NCBI GenBank assembly: GCA_019359215.1 | Contig: JAHHHS010000068.1 | Coordinates: 1-38,677 of the forward strand | Source: Nostoc indistinguendum CM1-VF10 | Lineage (GTDB): Bacteria; Cyanobacteriota; Cyanobacteriia; Cyanobacteriales; Nostocaceae | DNA length: 38,677 bases | Direction: 5' to 3' | Shown: piece after piece, positions 7,964 to 15,816 of the stretch | How positions within the stretch are numbered: position 1 is the first letter of the stretch | Layout: the number at the start of each line of letters is the position of its first letter | The notes under the pieces: generated by a model | Told to the model about the DNA's origin: nothing | Seen by the model: only the letters and a program-made list of their open reading frames with translations | Database searches by the model: none | Program-made: the position numbers and the translations under genes

Positions 7964-8001
7964 GAGATGAGATATCCATTCACTTAGCTAAACGCCGAGA
8001 A

Positions 8002-8622
8002 TTAGTGATACTGATACTGATTTGTAAATCCTAGAGGTACGATCGCATCTTCCAAATCAGCTCCTAGCAAGTTTGCACCTTGGATATTGGCATTTGTGAG
8101 ATTTGTTTTTTGTAAATCTGCCTTTTGTAAGTTCGCGCCTTGTAAATCAGCTCCTAGCAGGTTTGCTCCCTCTAAATCTGCATCAAATAAGTTTGCACCT
8201 TGCAGATTTGCTCCACTTATGTTTGCTTTGCTTAAATCTACTCCCTGTAAATTAGCTGTTGCGAGGTTTATTCCTTGTAGATTTGCTTTTTCTAATTCTG
8301 CTTCTTGTAGATTTACACCTGCTAAGTTAGCTGCTTGCAGATTTACATTGTCTAATTGCGCTCCAACTAGGTTGCATCCAACACATTCATTAGTTGTTAA
8401 GAGACGCTGAACATTTGCAGCTACACTATCTACTGGCAATACTGTTGGAGGCATGATAGCCGGAGCTACCATTGGAGTTGATGTAGATTCTGTAGGTACT
8501 GGTGATATCTCTGATTGAGCTAAAGCATAGGGCTGATCAAAAAGAGAAAATACCGTCAGAAGTAGCATAAATGCAGAAGTCAAAAGCCAAGAAGTTATTT
8601 GTTTTGAGTTTAGATTATTCAT
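8002..8622 (-). CDS. Secreted pentapeptide-repeat protein
   Basis: About 206 aa from the ATG at 8622, which has AGGA 9 bp upstream and aligns with the start of the paralogue at 34279; longer starts upstream lack support. An N-terminal signal peptide (SWLLTSAFMLLLTVFSLF ... ALAQ) implies export. After a Pro/Thr/Ser-rich linker comes the conserved cap LLTTNECVGCNLVGA and then about 20 pentapeptide units of the A(N/D)LXX type (ANLQG, ADLQK), which fold as a right-handed quadrilateral beta-helix. No enzymatic motif is visible. It is the last gene of a minus-strand group with a small secreted protein and a CadD-family transporter. A similar CadD/pentapeptide pair recurs at 33-35 kb, which suggests a functional link. 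Confidence 0.9.
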   Translation of the reverse strand: MNNLNSKQITSWLLTSAFMLLLTVFSLFDQPYALAQSEISPVPTESTSTPMVAPAIMPPTVLPVDSVAANVQRLLTTNECVGCNLVGAQLDNVNLQAANLAGVNLQEAELEKANLQGINLATANLQGVDLSKANISGANLQGANLFDADLEGANLLGADLQGANLQKADLQKTNLTNANIQGANLLGADLEDAIVPLGFTNQYQYH

Positions 8623-8814
8623 TAAATTCATTCCTATTGAGTATGGTTTTTTTGTTTTGTTTAACCTTAATTTTACTTTAATACTAATCAATTGCTAAAA
8701 TCAAACACTATTGTTTTCCATAACCATAAATAAAAATAATGATAAATTTTAACTAGATAATTAAAGTGTAGGATTGCATTTTATATGAATTTTATTTATT
8801 AAAGTGTATTTGTA

Positions 8815-9123
8815 TCATTTCAAACAATTGCCACTTTTGTTAACTTCCAATCTGTCTCGATTTACCCAGCGATTAACGAACTCATTTTTATTTTTATGCA
8901 CTTTTACTTGCACTTGCTTAGAGCCTAATTTGATGACTTCGGCAGGAATTCTTTGGGTATGTTCTGAGTCAGCACGAGCTTTATAAAGCCAGATAACTTT
9001 TTGCCCAATGAAATAGTCAGTATTTACGTTTAAGTGTAATGCTTCATCTGCCCAAGAGGGGGCAGAAATTACTAAATTGATTAAAAAAATTAAAATCATT
9101 AAAGTGATTTTGATAGTTGTCAT
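8815..9123 (-). CDS. Small secreted protein of unknown function
   Basis: A 102-aa protein with a clear signal peptide (ITLMILIFLINLVISAPSWA, cleavage after SWA). The mature part (about 75 aa) contains YFIGQKVIWLYKARADSE and RIPAEVIKLGSKQVQVKV, a beta-rich pattern reminiscent of SH3/Tudor-like small barrels. No recognised family. It starts 9 bp after the CadD-family gene and precedes the pentapeptide gene in the same orientation, so the three are probably one transcript. No strong ribosome-binding site is visible, which fits translational coupling to the upstream stop codon. Confidence 0.65.
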   Translation of the reverse strand: MTTIKITLMILIFLINLVISAPSWADEALHLNVNTDYFIGQKVIWLYKARADSEHTQRIPAEVIKLGSKQVQVKVHKNKNEFVNRWVNRDRLEVNKSGNCLK

Positions 9124-9132
9124 GTCTACAAT

Positions 9133-9807
9133 TTATTTGAAAAGCATTGCTAGATTAGGTACAAGTTGATAAGTTCCACTTTTAACGATGATGGATAACC
9201 CTAAGTATATTAAGACAAACGGAAATACCTTCCGACCATAGCGACTAAATACGGAAGCCATTACAGGATTCCGAGTCAGATTGTAAGAGAGAAAGCACCA
9301 GAATCCAATTGATACATAGAAAACACACAAAATTACTGCCAAGCTAGGAACATTACTACTAGCGAATAATGGAACATAGATACCAATATTATTTCCACCA
9401 TTGGCAATAGTAACAGCAGAAACACGATAGGTTTGAGGGTCTTTTAGAGTTGCTAATAAGCTCTTTTTATGGCGTTTATATTTGATTGAATGGTCAAAAT
9501 TTACTGATACAGTTTGTACAATATCTTCTTGCTGTTCTCGGCTCATCAGATGGCTGATACCAATTATAATTGGGAGAAGCCCTAATAATCCAATCCATGA
9601 TTCCGGAAGAAGTAACCCACCGAAAAAACCAGGTAGGCTAGCCATTACTAATGTAGTGAATCCGACAAATTCGCCAATAATAACGTGTTTTGGACGAAAT
9701 ATATGATTTACTTTTCCAAAAAAAGCAGTCAAATATAAATTGTCATCAAATGTGGTTGCGAAAGCCGCAGACATACCAATAAATAATGTACTAATTAGCC
9801 AAGTCAT
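9133..9807 (-). CDS. CadD-family cadmium-resistance-type transporter
   Basis: A 224-aa inner-membrane protein of the CadD/LysE-like superfamily. The first helix carries the family pattern with acidic residues (AAFATTFDDNLYLTAFF), followed by GEFVGFTTLVMASLPGFFGG, LPESWIGLLGLLPIIIGI and, in the second half, TIANGGNNIGIYVPLFAS, the most conserved CadD stretch. About five to six TM helices with a central hydrophilic loop. Family members are annotated as cadmium exporters, but many cyanobacterial members have unknown cation or amine substrates. It is the first gene of the CadD / secreted protein / pentapeptide group and a paralogue of the gene at 33148-33831. Confidence 0.85.
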   Translation of the reverse strand: MTWLISTLFIGMSAAFATTFDDNLYLTAFFGKVNHIFRPKHVIIGEFVGFTTLVMASLPGFFGGLLLPESWIGLLGLLPIIIGISHLMSREQQEDIVQTVSVNFDHSIKYKRHKKSLLATLKDPQTYRVSAVTIANGGNNIGIYVPLFASSNVPSLAVILCVFYVSIGFWCFLSYNLTRNPVMASVFSRYGRKVFPFVLIYLGLSIIVKSGTYQLVPNLAMLFK

Positions 9808-10046
9808 ATTTTTCTCTACAACTATTTAACAAAATTTTTTCAGACAATAATTGGATCTAGCCATTAATTACAAATGTAACTTTGTTCTTCAACAGGTAAA
9901 TTGAGTGGCTGATGAATTTAATATTATGCTCTAGCTCAGATAACAGCAAATACTCTTTCTTTTTAAAACGATAAAATAAATTTATTGAATAAAAAATCAA
10001 AAGCACCAAGCAATGGGAATTACCTGGTGCTGGTGCAAGCAAGATA

Positions 10047-10265
10047 TTAATATTTGGAATAGTCAAGCATCCAACTTATTGAAAAATTTTGTTCTTCAAT
10101 ACTTTCTGCTTGAGTGAAGTCGGCACTAATGGAGATAATCTTAGCCCCTAGGATGGGTAAGGATTGGATATCAGCTACAGCTTTCTCTAATCTTTCTGGA
10201 TTGCAAGCAGCAATTACTACATTCACGCCTTCACTTACGCTGATTTTAGTGATTGAGTTAAGCTG
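10047..10265 (-). pseudogene. SDR oxidoreductase, internal fragment
   Basis: The minus strand encodes SEGVNVVIAACNPERLEKAV, then ADIQSLPILGAKIISISADF and TQAESIEE, ending at TAA (10047-10049). This matches the second beta-strand/helix and third strand of a short-chain dehydrogenase. The glycine-rich cofactor motif upstream and the NNAG/YxxxK catalytic half downstream are both absent, so it is a short relic. It is not identical to the intact SDR at 2.9 kb. Confidence 0.7.
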
Positions 10266-10299
10266 TTACGCATTTAACTTGAACATTTACATGAAGGCT

Positions 10300-10355
10300 G
10301 ATGACCGATGACTGATGACTGATAACCGTTAACCGTCAACAGTTAACAGTTAACG
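10300..10355. repeat. Heptanucleotide tandem repeat (STRR-like)
   Basis: Eight consecutive 7-bp units that drift stepwise: GATGACC, GATGACT, GATGACT, GATAACC, GTTAACC, GTCAACA, GTTAACA, GTTAACG. Such short tandemly repeated heptamers are characteristic of heterocystous cyanobacterial genomes. A related array is at 23084-23111. Confidence 0.85.
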
Positions 10356-10486
10356 ATCATAAAGAGTGTTTATACTTTTTTAGCGCGCATCAGCTTATGA
10401 GATAAACTACTATAAATTGATGGAATTCCCGCAGTTAACTTAAATAAGAAGTTATCATAAATCATTCTAAGGAAGCAAGCTACCTG

Positions 10487-10936
10487 ATGACTCAAAAAGC
10501 AGAATTCTCTCGATTTGTTCTAGCTTTCATTGCTGGATTTATTGCTGTGCTGGTATTTCACCAAGGCTTGCTGGTGCTGCTTCATGCAATTAACTTTGCG
10601 CCCCGTCCACCTTTTCAAACCACACCTACACAGCCTTTTGGTATACCCCAATTTCTATCAGCTGCTTTCTGGGGAGGAGTTTGGGGTTTAGTGTGGGCGA
10701 CTATTACAGTGGGTTGGCAAGTAAATAGAAAATATTGGATAGCATCGCTAATTTTTGGTGCTGTTGCTCCGACATTAGTGGCTTGGTTTGTAGTTGCACC
10801 ATCGAAAGGTCTACCCATTGGCGGAGGTTGGCAACCAGCTGGAATCATTACTGCCTTATTAGTCAATAGTGCTTGGGGAGTGGGAACAGCTTTATTATTC
10901 AGTTGGTTTGTGAGCAGGCAAGTATTAAATCGCTAA
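10487..10936 (+). CDS. Conserved membrane protein of unknown function
   Basis: A 149-aa hydrophobic protein with four predicted TM helices: FVLAFIAGFIAVLVFHQGLL, an Ala/Gly/Trp-rich helix around FWGGVWGLVWATITVGW, YWIASLIFGAVAPTLVAWFV, and a C-terminal helix around VNSAWGVGTALLFSWFV. The loop between TM1 and TM2 is rich in Pro and Thr. AAGGA lies 13 bp before the ATG. I do not recognise a characterised family. It stands alone, convergent with the EamA transporter gene downstream. Confidence 0.75.
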   Translation: MTQKAEFSRFVLAFIAGFIAVLVFHQGLLVLLHAINFAPRPPFQTTPTQPFGIPQFLSAAFWGGVWGLVWATITVGWQVNRKYWIASLIFGAVAPTLVAWFVVAPSKGLPIGGGWQPAGIITALLVNSAWGVGTALLFSWFVSRQVLNR

Positions 10937-11019
10937 ATATCAAACAGAATAACGGAGGCAGATATAATTCCTAATACTCTACGGGAAGCAAGCTATGTAA
11001 TTCGTAATTTAGAAGATTT

Positions 11020-12003
11020 CTATGAAAGGCTACGTCTACGGATAAAGCCTTCTCCACTTAACAGTGCAATTCCTAATGTGACAATCCCAATCCCCAGGCT
11101 TTGAATCAAATTTAAAGTTTCACTAATTGCGATCCATGCGACTAATACTGTTAACGCTGGACTGCTTGCACCGATAATAGAAGCCTTAGTTGCACCAATC
11201 ATGCGAATTCCTATATTATTGAATGTGTGCCCTATAAAACTGACTACACCCGAAAAAATACTACCAATCCACAGGGGTGTCCAATCCAATTGAGTGCTGG
11301 GAAGTGGCCAAAATAGTAAGCTGATACCAGAAAACAGTAGGGTGCAGGTGAAACTAATCCAGGTGAAAGGAACTGGATGGAATTTTTCTAAACATTTTTG
11401 CGCTATGACTTTATAAAAGGCGTAAACAACCCCAGAGCCAACACTGGCGAAAATGCCAGTAGTAATGGTGTCACTACTGTAAGCAGCAGAAGATTGAGGA
11501 ATTGTAAGTACACTACCCCCTAAAATAATCACCATCACCAGCCAACGGAAGAGTGTAGGACGTTCGCCAAAAAACCTCCAAGCAAGCAACGCCGTAAATA
11601 CAGGATAGGTAAAGAAGAGGGTCATGGCAATGCCAGTAGGAATTAAGCCAATACCAATGTAGAGTAAGGCAATATACACAAACATTAATACCCCACAGCC
11701 TAATGCTTGGAGCAAAACATCAGTGCGTTCGCGGCTGAATAACTCTCGAAATTCTTTACCACCAGATGGATATAACTTGAATGCTAGAGATGCCATAAGT
11801 GGAACCACTAGTAGCATTCGCATGAACATGAGCAATAACGAGTTCTGCAAATCCGGTTTAACGTATCCACCGAGTAAAAATAAACCCAGTACGAGATGTT
11901 CTGAAAACAAAACTCGCACAGCGACATTGTGAAACGATAAGACGAAAGCGGATATAAGAACCGTCAGAATGCCCAACTTGCTAAAAAGGTTTCTAAAGGA
12001 CAA
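11020..12003 (-). CDS. EamA/DMT-family transporter
   Basis: A 327-aa protein with about ten TM helices arranged as two EamA repeats. The first half ends around PTGIAMTLFFTYPVFTALLA with the typical FFGERPTLFRW loop; the second ends at IGATKASIIGASSPALTVLV with AISETLNLIQSLGIGIVTLG. Drug/metabolite transporters of this family export amino acids, metabolites or drugs. The likely initiation codon is TTG at 12003, because no ATG is present before the first TM and the frame is open back to an upstream TAG, so the start is uncertain. It lies downstream of the tauD-like gene in the same orientation, which leaves open a role in exporting a product of sulfonate catabolism. Confidence 0.85.
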   Translation of the reverse strand: MSFRNLFSKLGILTVLISAFVLSFHNVAVRVLFSEHLVLGLFLLGGYVKPDLQNSLLLMFMRMLLVVPLMASLAFKLYPSGGKEFRELFSRERTDVLLQALGCGVLMFVYIALLYIGIGLIPTGIAMTLFFTYPVFTALLAWRFFGERPTLFRWLVMVIILGGSVLTIPQSSAAYSSDTITTGIFASVGSGVVYAFYKVIAQKCLEKFHPVPFTWISFTCTLLFSGISLLFWPLPSTQLDWTPLWIGSIFSGVVSFIGHTFNNIGIRMIGATKASIIGASSPALTVLVAWIAISETLNLIQSLGIGIVTLGIALLSGEGFIRRRSLS

Positions 12004-12109
12004 CCCGATTGTATTGCTAAAACCACTGTTTTTTTCTGGTACTGATTTTTCTGTTGTCTAGCAAATGCTTAGTGTCTTTGTGGTTCAAGATTTTTGACCA
12101 CAAAAACGA

Positions 12110-12197
12110 GGGCAGCCGTGTAGGTGGGTTTCCCGGCTTGTAGACGCGTAGCAGCTACTCTACTCTCCAAGGAGTACCTGCAAGGTACAGACTGCCC
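12110..12197. repeat. Palindromic intergenic element between tauD-like and EamA genes
   Basis: An 88-bp GC-richer insert bounded by GGGCAG and CTGCCC. It contains the perfect palindrome GTACCTGCAAGGTAC at 12174-12188 and a GGGTTTCCCGGC stretch. It looks like a dispersed cyanobacterial palindromic repeat rather than a gene. It could act as a terminator or RNA-processing site between the two minus-strand genes. Confidence 0.45.
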
Positions 12198-12226
12198 GTA
12201 CAAGGGTAAAACCTTTTTTACCTTTT

Positions 12227-13141
12227 CTAAACTAAAGCAGGTTCACGTCGGTTATAGGCAGAAGAATCTCCTTTGATGGCTTCACTTTGTTTACCATCGA
12301 TACTAACTGGAATATCGCCAACGATTGTTACACGCTGAACATGACGAGGTTGATTGCCGTAGTCTGCGATCGCATAATGTTGAGTAGCACGATTATCCCA
12401 GAAAGCTACATCTCCTACTTGCCAACGCCACCGCACTGTATTTTCGGGACGAGTAATGTAAGCCTGCAACAATTTCACAATTTCATCTGATTCATTCTGT
12501 GATAAACCACGCAGGCGGCGCACGAAACCACCGATAAATAATCCCCGTTCACCGGATTCAGGATGAACGCGCACTACTGGATGTAGGGTTTCGTATACGG
12601 TAGAGGTGAAGACTTCTCGATAAGCACGGACTTCTTCGGGAACATCTATTACAGCTGCTGCATAGTCGTAAGCGTTGCTGTGTATTGCCCAGAGTTGGTC
12701 AGCGAGGTTACGCAAATGGTTTGGTAAATCTTCGTAGGCAGTCACGGAGTTTGCCCAAATGGTATCACCTCCAGATGGGGGAATCACCAAGGCTCGTAAA
12801 ATAGAACCTAGAGGGGGACGGTCTACAAATGTGACATCGGTGTGCCAGGTATTAGCACGGCTTACAGTTCGTCCATAATTTAGGTCAAGAACTTCTGGGT
12901 TGTCTGGAAGTGATGGGACAGTGGGATGAGCTGTGGTGACTTCTCCAAAGCGACGGGCAAAGGCTACTTGTCCATTAGCATCGAGATTTTGTCCCCGAAA
13001 GAAGATGACTTTGTGTTTAACTAAAGTTTTACGGATATCACTGATGATTTCGTCGCTAAGGTTGCTGCTCAGGTCAACACCAATGATTTTTGCCCCAATA
13101 CGTCCGGCGATTGGTTTGATGTCAAAGTATTGTGAACCCAT
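12227..13141 (-). CDS. tauD: TauD/TfdA-family Fe(II)/2-oxoglutarate dioxygenase (taurine or alkylsulfonate)
   Basis: A 304-aa non-haem iron dioxygenase, the usual TauD length. The iron-binding facial triad is H100-x-D102 in NTWHTDVTF and H255 in DNRATQHYA; the 2-oxoglutarate-anchoring arginine lies in the QPRHVQRVTI segment (R266/R270). The N-terminus KPIAGRIGAKIIGVDLS is typical. TauD hydroxylates taurine (or related alkylsulfonates/alkyl sulfates) at the carbon bearing sulfur, releasing sulfite and an aldehyde in the cytosol. The neighbourhood (sulfonate ABC genes, ssuD) supports a sulfur-scavenging role. Substrate choice between taurine, other sulfonates and sulfate esters cannot be decided here. 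Confidence 0.88.
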   Translation of the reverse strand: MGSQYFDIKPIAGRIGAKIIGVDLSSNLSDEIISDIRKTLVKHKVIFFRGQNLDANGQVAFARRFGEVTTAHPTVPSLPDNPEVLDLNYGRTVSRANTWHTDVTFVDRPPLGSILRALVIPPSGGDTIWANSVTAYEDLPNHLRNLADQLWAIHSNAYDYAAAVIDVPEEVRAYREVFTSTVYETLHPVVRVHPESGERGLFIGGFVRRLRGLSQNESDEIVKLLQAYITRPENTVRWRWQVGDVAFWDNRATQHYAIADYGNQPRHVQRVTIVGDIPVSIDGKQSEAIKGDSSAYNRREPALV

Positions 13142-13197
13142 AATATAATATGTATTTCTCCAAGTATTATTGTTGTGGAATCAGGACAAGAACGCAT

Positions 13198-14064
13198 CTA
13201 TGCAGGGTAAAAAACGAATGTCCGTAGTTCGATGCTTTCTCGTGGAGGGGCATCTGCTGGGCTGGTCGGGTCTTCAAAAGCTGTGTGAGCTGCAAAACGC
13301 GCTATCCCCTCTTCGGCAGAGTCGAAACATTTAATAAATAACGCTTCATCTCTGTGCATTTGCGGGAAATAGAACCATTGATGTTGGGAATTATACGTAA
13401 CTGAGTAGGTTTCGCCGACGCGATCACGGTACACCAAATCACTTGCTACAAGGTCTATGGGGGCAATACTTTGGGCATCACATACTGCTAACGGTGATTC
13501 TTGGATTGGTTGGGCGATCGCTCTCCAAACATTAATAATCGCAAAGCGTTGTTGCAATAGAGTATCAATATTATCTATTCCCCGCGCTGCTAATTCTCGA
13601 CGGGCGCGAATGTAGCCAGATTTAGCGGTGAAGTCGTTGTGTACCCGCTTGGCAGGTTCTTTAATATTATTTTCACCAGGCTTGGACTGACCAGCGTTAC
13701 GCAAGGTATGATCGAATATCACCACCTGAGTTGCACCCGTCACATCTTTTAATAATTGCTCTGCTTCTGGGTAGTAAACACGGCGTACTTCGTCTTCGTC
13801 ATAAAAGTTACTGACATGAGTCTGATGCCTAGTAAATGCAAATCCTTCTCGATCTAACAAGATATTTTTAGAGATAGAGCGAGCATTATAGATTGGTAGT
13901 TTGTGTGTCTGATGAGTTCCATTCGAGCGGGGAATCCCTGCTGGTGGTTCATAAGTGTAGTTAATCAGTTTTTCTGCCATCGGAATTAGGTAAGTGAGGT
14001 TAGCTTCTACGGATGGCAAATTCTGAGAAATCGGTCTGTCGAGAACTTGGCTATCTAGGCTCAT
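13198..14064 (-). CDS. CmcJ/NvfI-family oxidoreductase
   Basis: A 288-aa protein resembling the family that includes CmcJ (7-alpha-cephem-methoxylase P8 chain) and fungal AsaB/NvfI. Shared landmarks are the N-terminal LTYLIPMAEK, FDHTLRNAGQ, the VHNDFTAKSG motif (H-x-D, probable Fe(II) ligands), INVWRAI, and the C-terminal WFYFPQMHRDEALFIKCFDS with a conserved histidine. ATG 14064 has AGGAC 8 bp upstream; a TTG 27 bp earlier is less likely. Members are 2-oxoglutarate/iron-type enzymes of mostly unknown substrate. It sits 56 bp upstream of the tauD-like gene in the same orientation and downstream of a GST gene, so the three probably form one operon. Confidence 0.8.
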   Translation of the reverse strand: MSLDSQVLDRPISQNLPSVEANLTYLIPMAEKLINYTYEPPAGIPRSNGTHQTHKLPIYNARSISKNILLDREGFAFTRHQTHVSNFYDEDEVRRVYYPEAEQLLKDVTGATQVVIFDHTLRNAGQSKPGENNIKEPAKRVHNDFTAKSGYIRARRELAARGIDNIDTLLQQRFAIINVWRAIAQPIQESPLAVCDAQSIAPIDLVASDLVYRDRVGETYSVTYNSQHQWFYFPQMHRDEALFIKCFDSAEEGIARFAAHTAFEDPTSPADAPPRESIELRTFVFYPA

Positions 14065-14168
14065 AGTTTTTGTCCTGATTGTTTGACCCAACTTTTGATA
14101 AAAGTCGGGAAAAGGTCAATTTCAATTCATTGCGTGTTGAAATCATGCACCTTCCCCCACCTTCTGCC

Positions 14169-14852
14169 TTACTTTTGAGCAGCACCAACGGGGGTAGGTT
14201 GACCGAGAACTTTGGCAAATCTCTGCACGTAGTAATCCACAGGATTTGCTACTACTTGAATTGAATCGCGATCGCGCACAGCATTCCACCATGTTTGCAA
14301 ACGGGGTGTTTCTGTTGGTAGGGCAAAACTGCGGAAGTGATCCAAAACGGGTAAGCGTTCAAACCAAGGATAGAAGCTGATATCCACCAAACTAAACTGA
14401 TCCCCTAACCAGTAAGGCCCATTTCCAGATAACTTAGCTAATCCTTCTTGCTCAATATACAACAGCGCTTCTGTGAACTCTCGTCGTCCCTGTTCTTGTT
14501 CTTGGGCATCTTTACCACGTAAGAACTTGCTAAATGCAGGTACAAAGCGAGTATTGGCGTAGTCAATCCAGATGCGGGTGATCGCCTTCTGTGCGGGATC
14601 ATGAGGTAATAACGATGGTTCTGGAAAAACCTCTTCTAAATATTCATTGATAATTGCAGATTCATAGAGTTCAACATCTCCATGCTTAATCGCTGGAACT
14701 TTGCCGTAGTGGGAAATCTGCGTGTAACCATCTGGTTTGTTTTGTAAATCAATTTCAATCTGGGTAAAGTCATTACCTTTTTCTAGCAACACGACACGCG
14801 TGCGTTGAGAGAAAGTAGAGGCTTTAGCAAAGTAAAGTTGTAAGTTGCTCAT
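14169..14852 (-). CDS. Glutathione S-transferase family protein (A)
   Basis: A 227-aa GST with an N-terminal thioredoxin-like domain (residues 1-80; cis-Pro in YGKVPAI and the glutathione-binding ESAIINEYL) and an all-helical C-terminal domain (about 90-220). The usual catalytic-Cys position reads STFSQR, so any catalysis would be Ser-based. AAGGAAAG precedes the ATG. It is divergent from a close paralogue at 15151 and heads the putative operon with the CmcJ-like and TauD-like genes. GSTs in sulfur-scavenging clusters may act on glutathione adducts; that is inference. Confidence 0.88.
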   Translation of the reverse strand: MSNLQLYFAKASTFSQRTRVVLLEKGNDFTQIEIDLQNKPDGYTQISHYGKVPAIKHGDVELYESAIINEYLEEVFPEPSLLPHDPAQKAITRIWIDYANTRFVPAFSKFLRGKDAQEQEQGRREFTEALLYIEQEGLAKLSGNGPYWLGDQFSLVDISFYPWFERLPVLDHFRSFALPTETPRLQTWWNAVRDRDSIQVVANPVDYYVQRFAKVLGQPTPVGAAQK

Positions 14853-14967
14853 GGAATGCTTTCCTTTGTAAATATTGCGTTACCAACTGTTTGGAATTGC
14901 AAGAAGCGAAATGCTTGAGTAGCAGGTATTTATCTATCCTAAAAACTATATTACTGTTTATCAGTCG

Positions 14968-14984
14968 TTTTACCGTATTTTAAA
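14968..14984 (+). promoter_or_regulatory. TTACCGTA-type site between the divergent GST genes
   Basis: TTTTACCGTATTTTAAA lies 116 bp upstream of GST-A and 167 bp upstream of GST-B, in a 298-bp divergent intergenic region that is otherwise AT-rich. It matches the recurrent site found at several other sulfur-related promoters in this window. Confidence 0.5.
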
Positions 14985-15150
14985 CACATCATACAATCTT
15001 TCCGAAAGGAAAAGTCCTTCTGAATATAAATTTATGTATACCTAATTTTTAGGTTATCTAAATAAAATTCAAATTCTTAAATTTATACTACTGTAATTCG
15101 ACCGACATAAAGTAGAATAACTCAAGCGCTTCTTTTGGAAGGAACAGAAA

Positions 15151-15816
15151 ATGCCCCAAATAAAGATATATAGTGCAGTCGTTTGTCCTTATGCTCACCG
15201 TTCGCGCCTAGTACTCCAAGAAAAAGGCGTTGACTTTGAATTGATTGAGATTAATTTGCAGAACAAGCCTGAAGGATTTACTAATATTTCGCCTTATGGC
15301 AAAGTACCTGCGATTGCACATGGTGATCAACGAGTGTGGGAATCAGCAGTAATTAATGAATATCTCGATGAGGTTTTTCCCAATCCGCCACTACTACCCA
15401 GCAGTCCCATTGCTAAAGCACAAGCGCGGATTTGGATCGATTTCGCCAATACCAGATTAGTTCCAGCTTTTTCTACTCTCTTACGTAGTCCAGATGTCTC
15501 ACAGCAAGAAGCAGCTAAACAGGAACTATACAAACATTTGGAATTTATTGAAAAAGAAGGTTTGAGAAAACTATCGCCAGAAGGCCCTTACTGGTTTGGT
15601 AAATCAGTTAGTCTAGTCGATTTCACCTTTTATCCTTGGTTTGAACGCTGGCCAGCACTTAAGCATTATCGCGGCTTTGCCATACCTACTGAATTTACCC
15701 GTCTACATCAGTGGAAAAAGGCTTTAAAGCAGCGTGATTCTGTACAGGCGATCGCTAATAGCAAGGAGTTCTACATAGAGCGCTATGCTAGATTTGCTAC
15801 TCCTGTAGCTGCTTAA
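15151..15816 (+). CDS. Glutathione S-transferase family protein (B)
   Basis: A 221-aa paralogue of GST-A (same motifs: LQNKPEGFTNISPYGKVPAI, WESAVINEYLDEVFP, PYWFGKSVSLVDFTFYPWFE). Unlike A it has a cysteine at the active-site position, VVCPYAHRSR, like omega-class or dehydroascorbate-reductase-like GSTs that perform thiol transfer or reductive deglutathionylation. GGAAGGAA precedes the ATG. It is transcribed divergently from GST-A and shares the TTACCGTA site in the intergenic region. The Ser/Cys split between two otherwise similar neighbours suggests divergence of function after duplication. Confidence 0.9.
   Translation: MPQIKIYSAVVCPYAHRSRLVLQEKGVDFELIEINLQNKPEGFTNISPYGKVPAIAHGDQRVWESAVINEYLDEVFPNPPLLPSSPIAKAQARIWIDFANTRLVPAFSTLLRSPDVSQQEAAKQELYKHLEFIEKEGLRKLSPEGPYWFGKSVSLVDFTFYPWFERWPALKHYRGFAIPTEFTRLHQWKKALKQRDSVQAIANSKEFYIERYARFATPVAA

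Larger units (their letters stand above)
9808..10486. other. Long AT-rich intergenic region with gene relic and repeats
   Basis: This 680-bp gap holds the SDR fragment (10047-10265) and the heptamer array (10300-10355), listed separately. The rest is AT-rich with no credible gene. A short inverted repeat, GCACCA / TGGTGC (about 10001-10028), lies just beyond the relic's stop on the minus-strand side. An open stretch on the minus strand (9857-10066) has low-complexity composition and is not considered real. Confidence 0.5.

Noticed and set aside
8087..8410. Plus-strand frame rich in FAPCKSA-type repeats
   Set aside because: It is the antisense of the pentapeptide repeats, whose periodicity keeps the opposite frame open.
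9857..10066. Minus-strand 69-codon frame
   Set aside because: Low-complexity, overlaps the SDR relic's 3' end in another frame, with no ribosome-binding site.
12201..12224. GGTAAAA / TTTTACC stem after the tauD-like gene as terminator
   Set aside because: The stem exists, but on the transcribed strand no T-run follows it, so it was not listed as a terminator.
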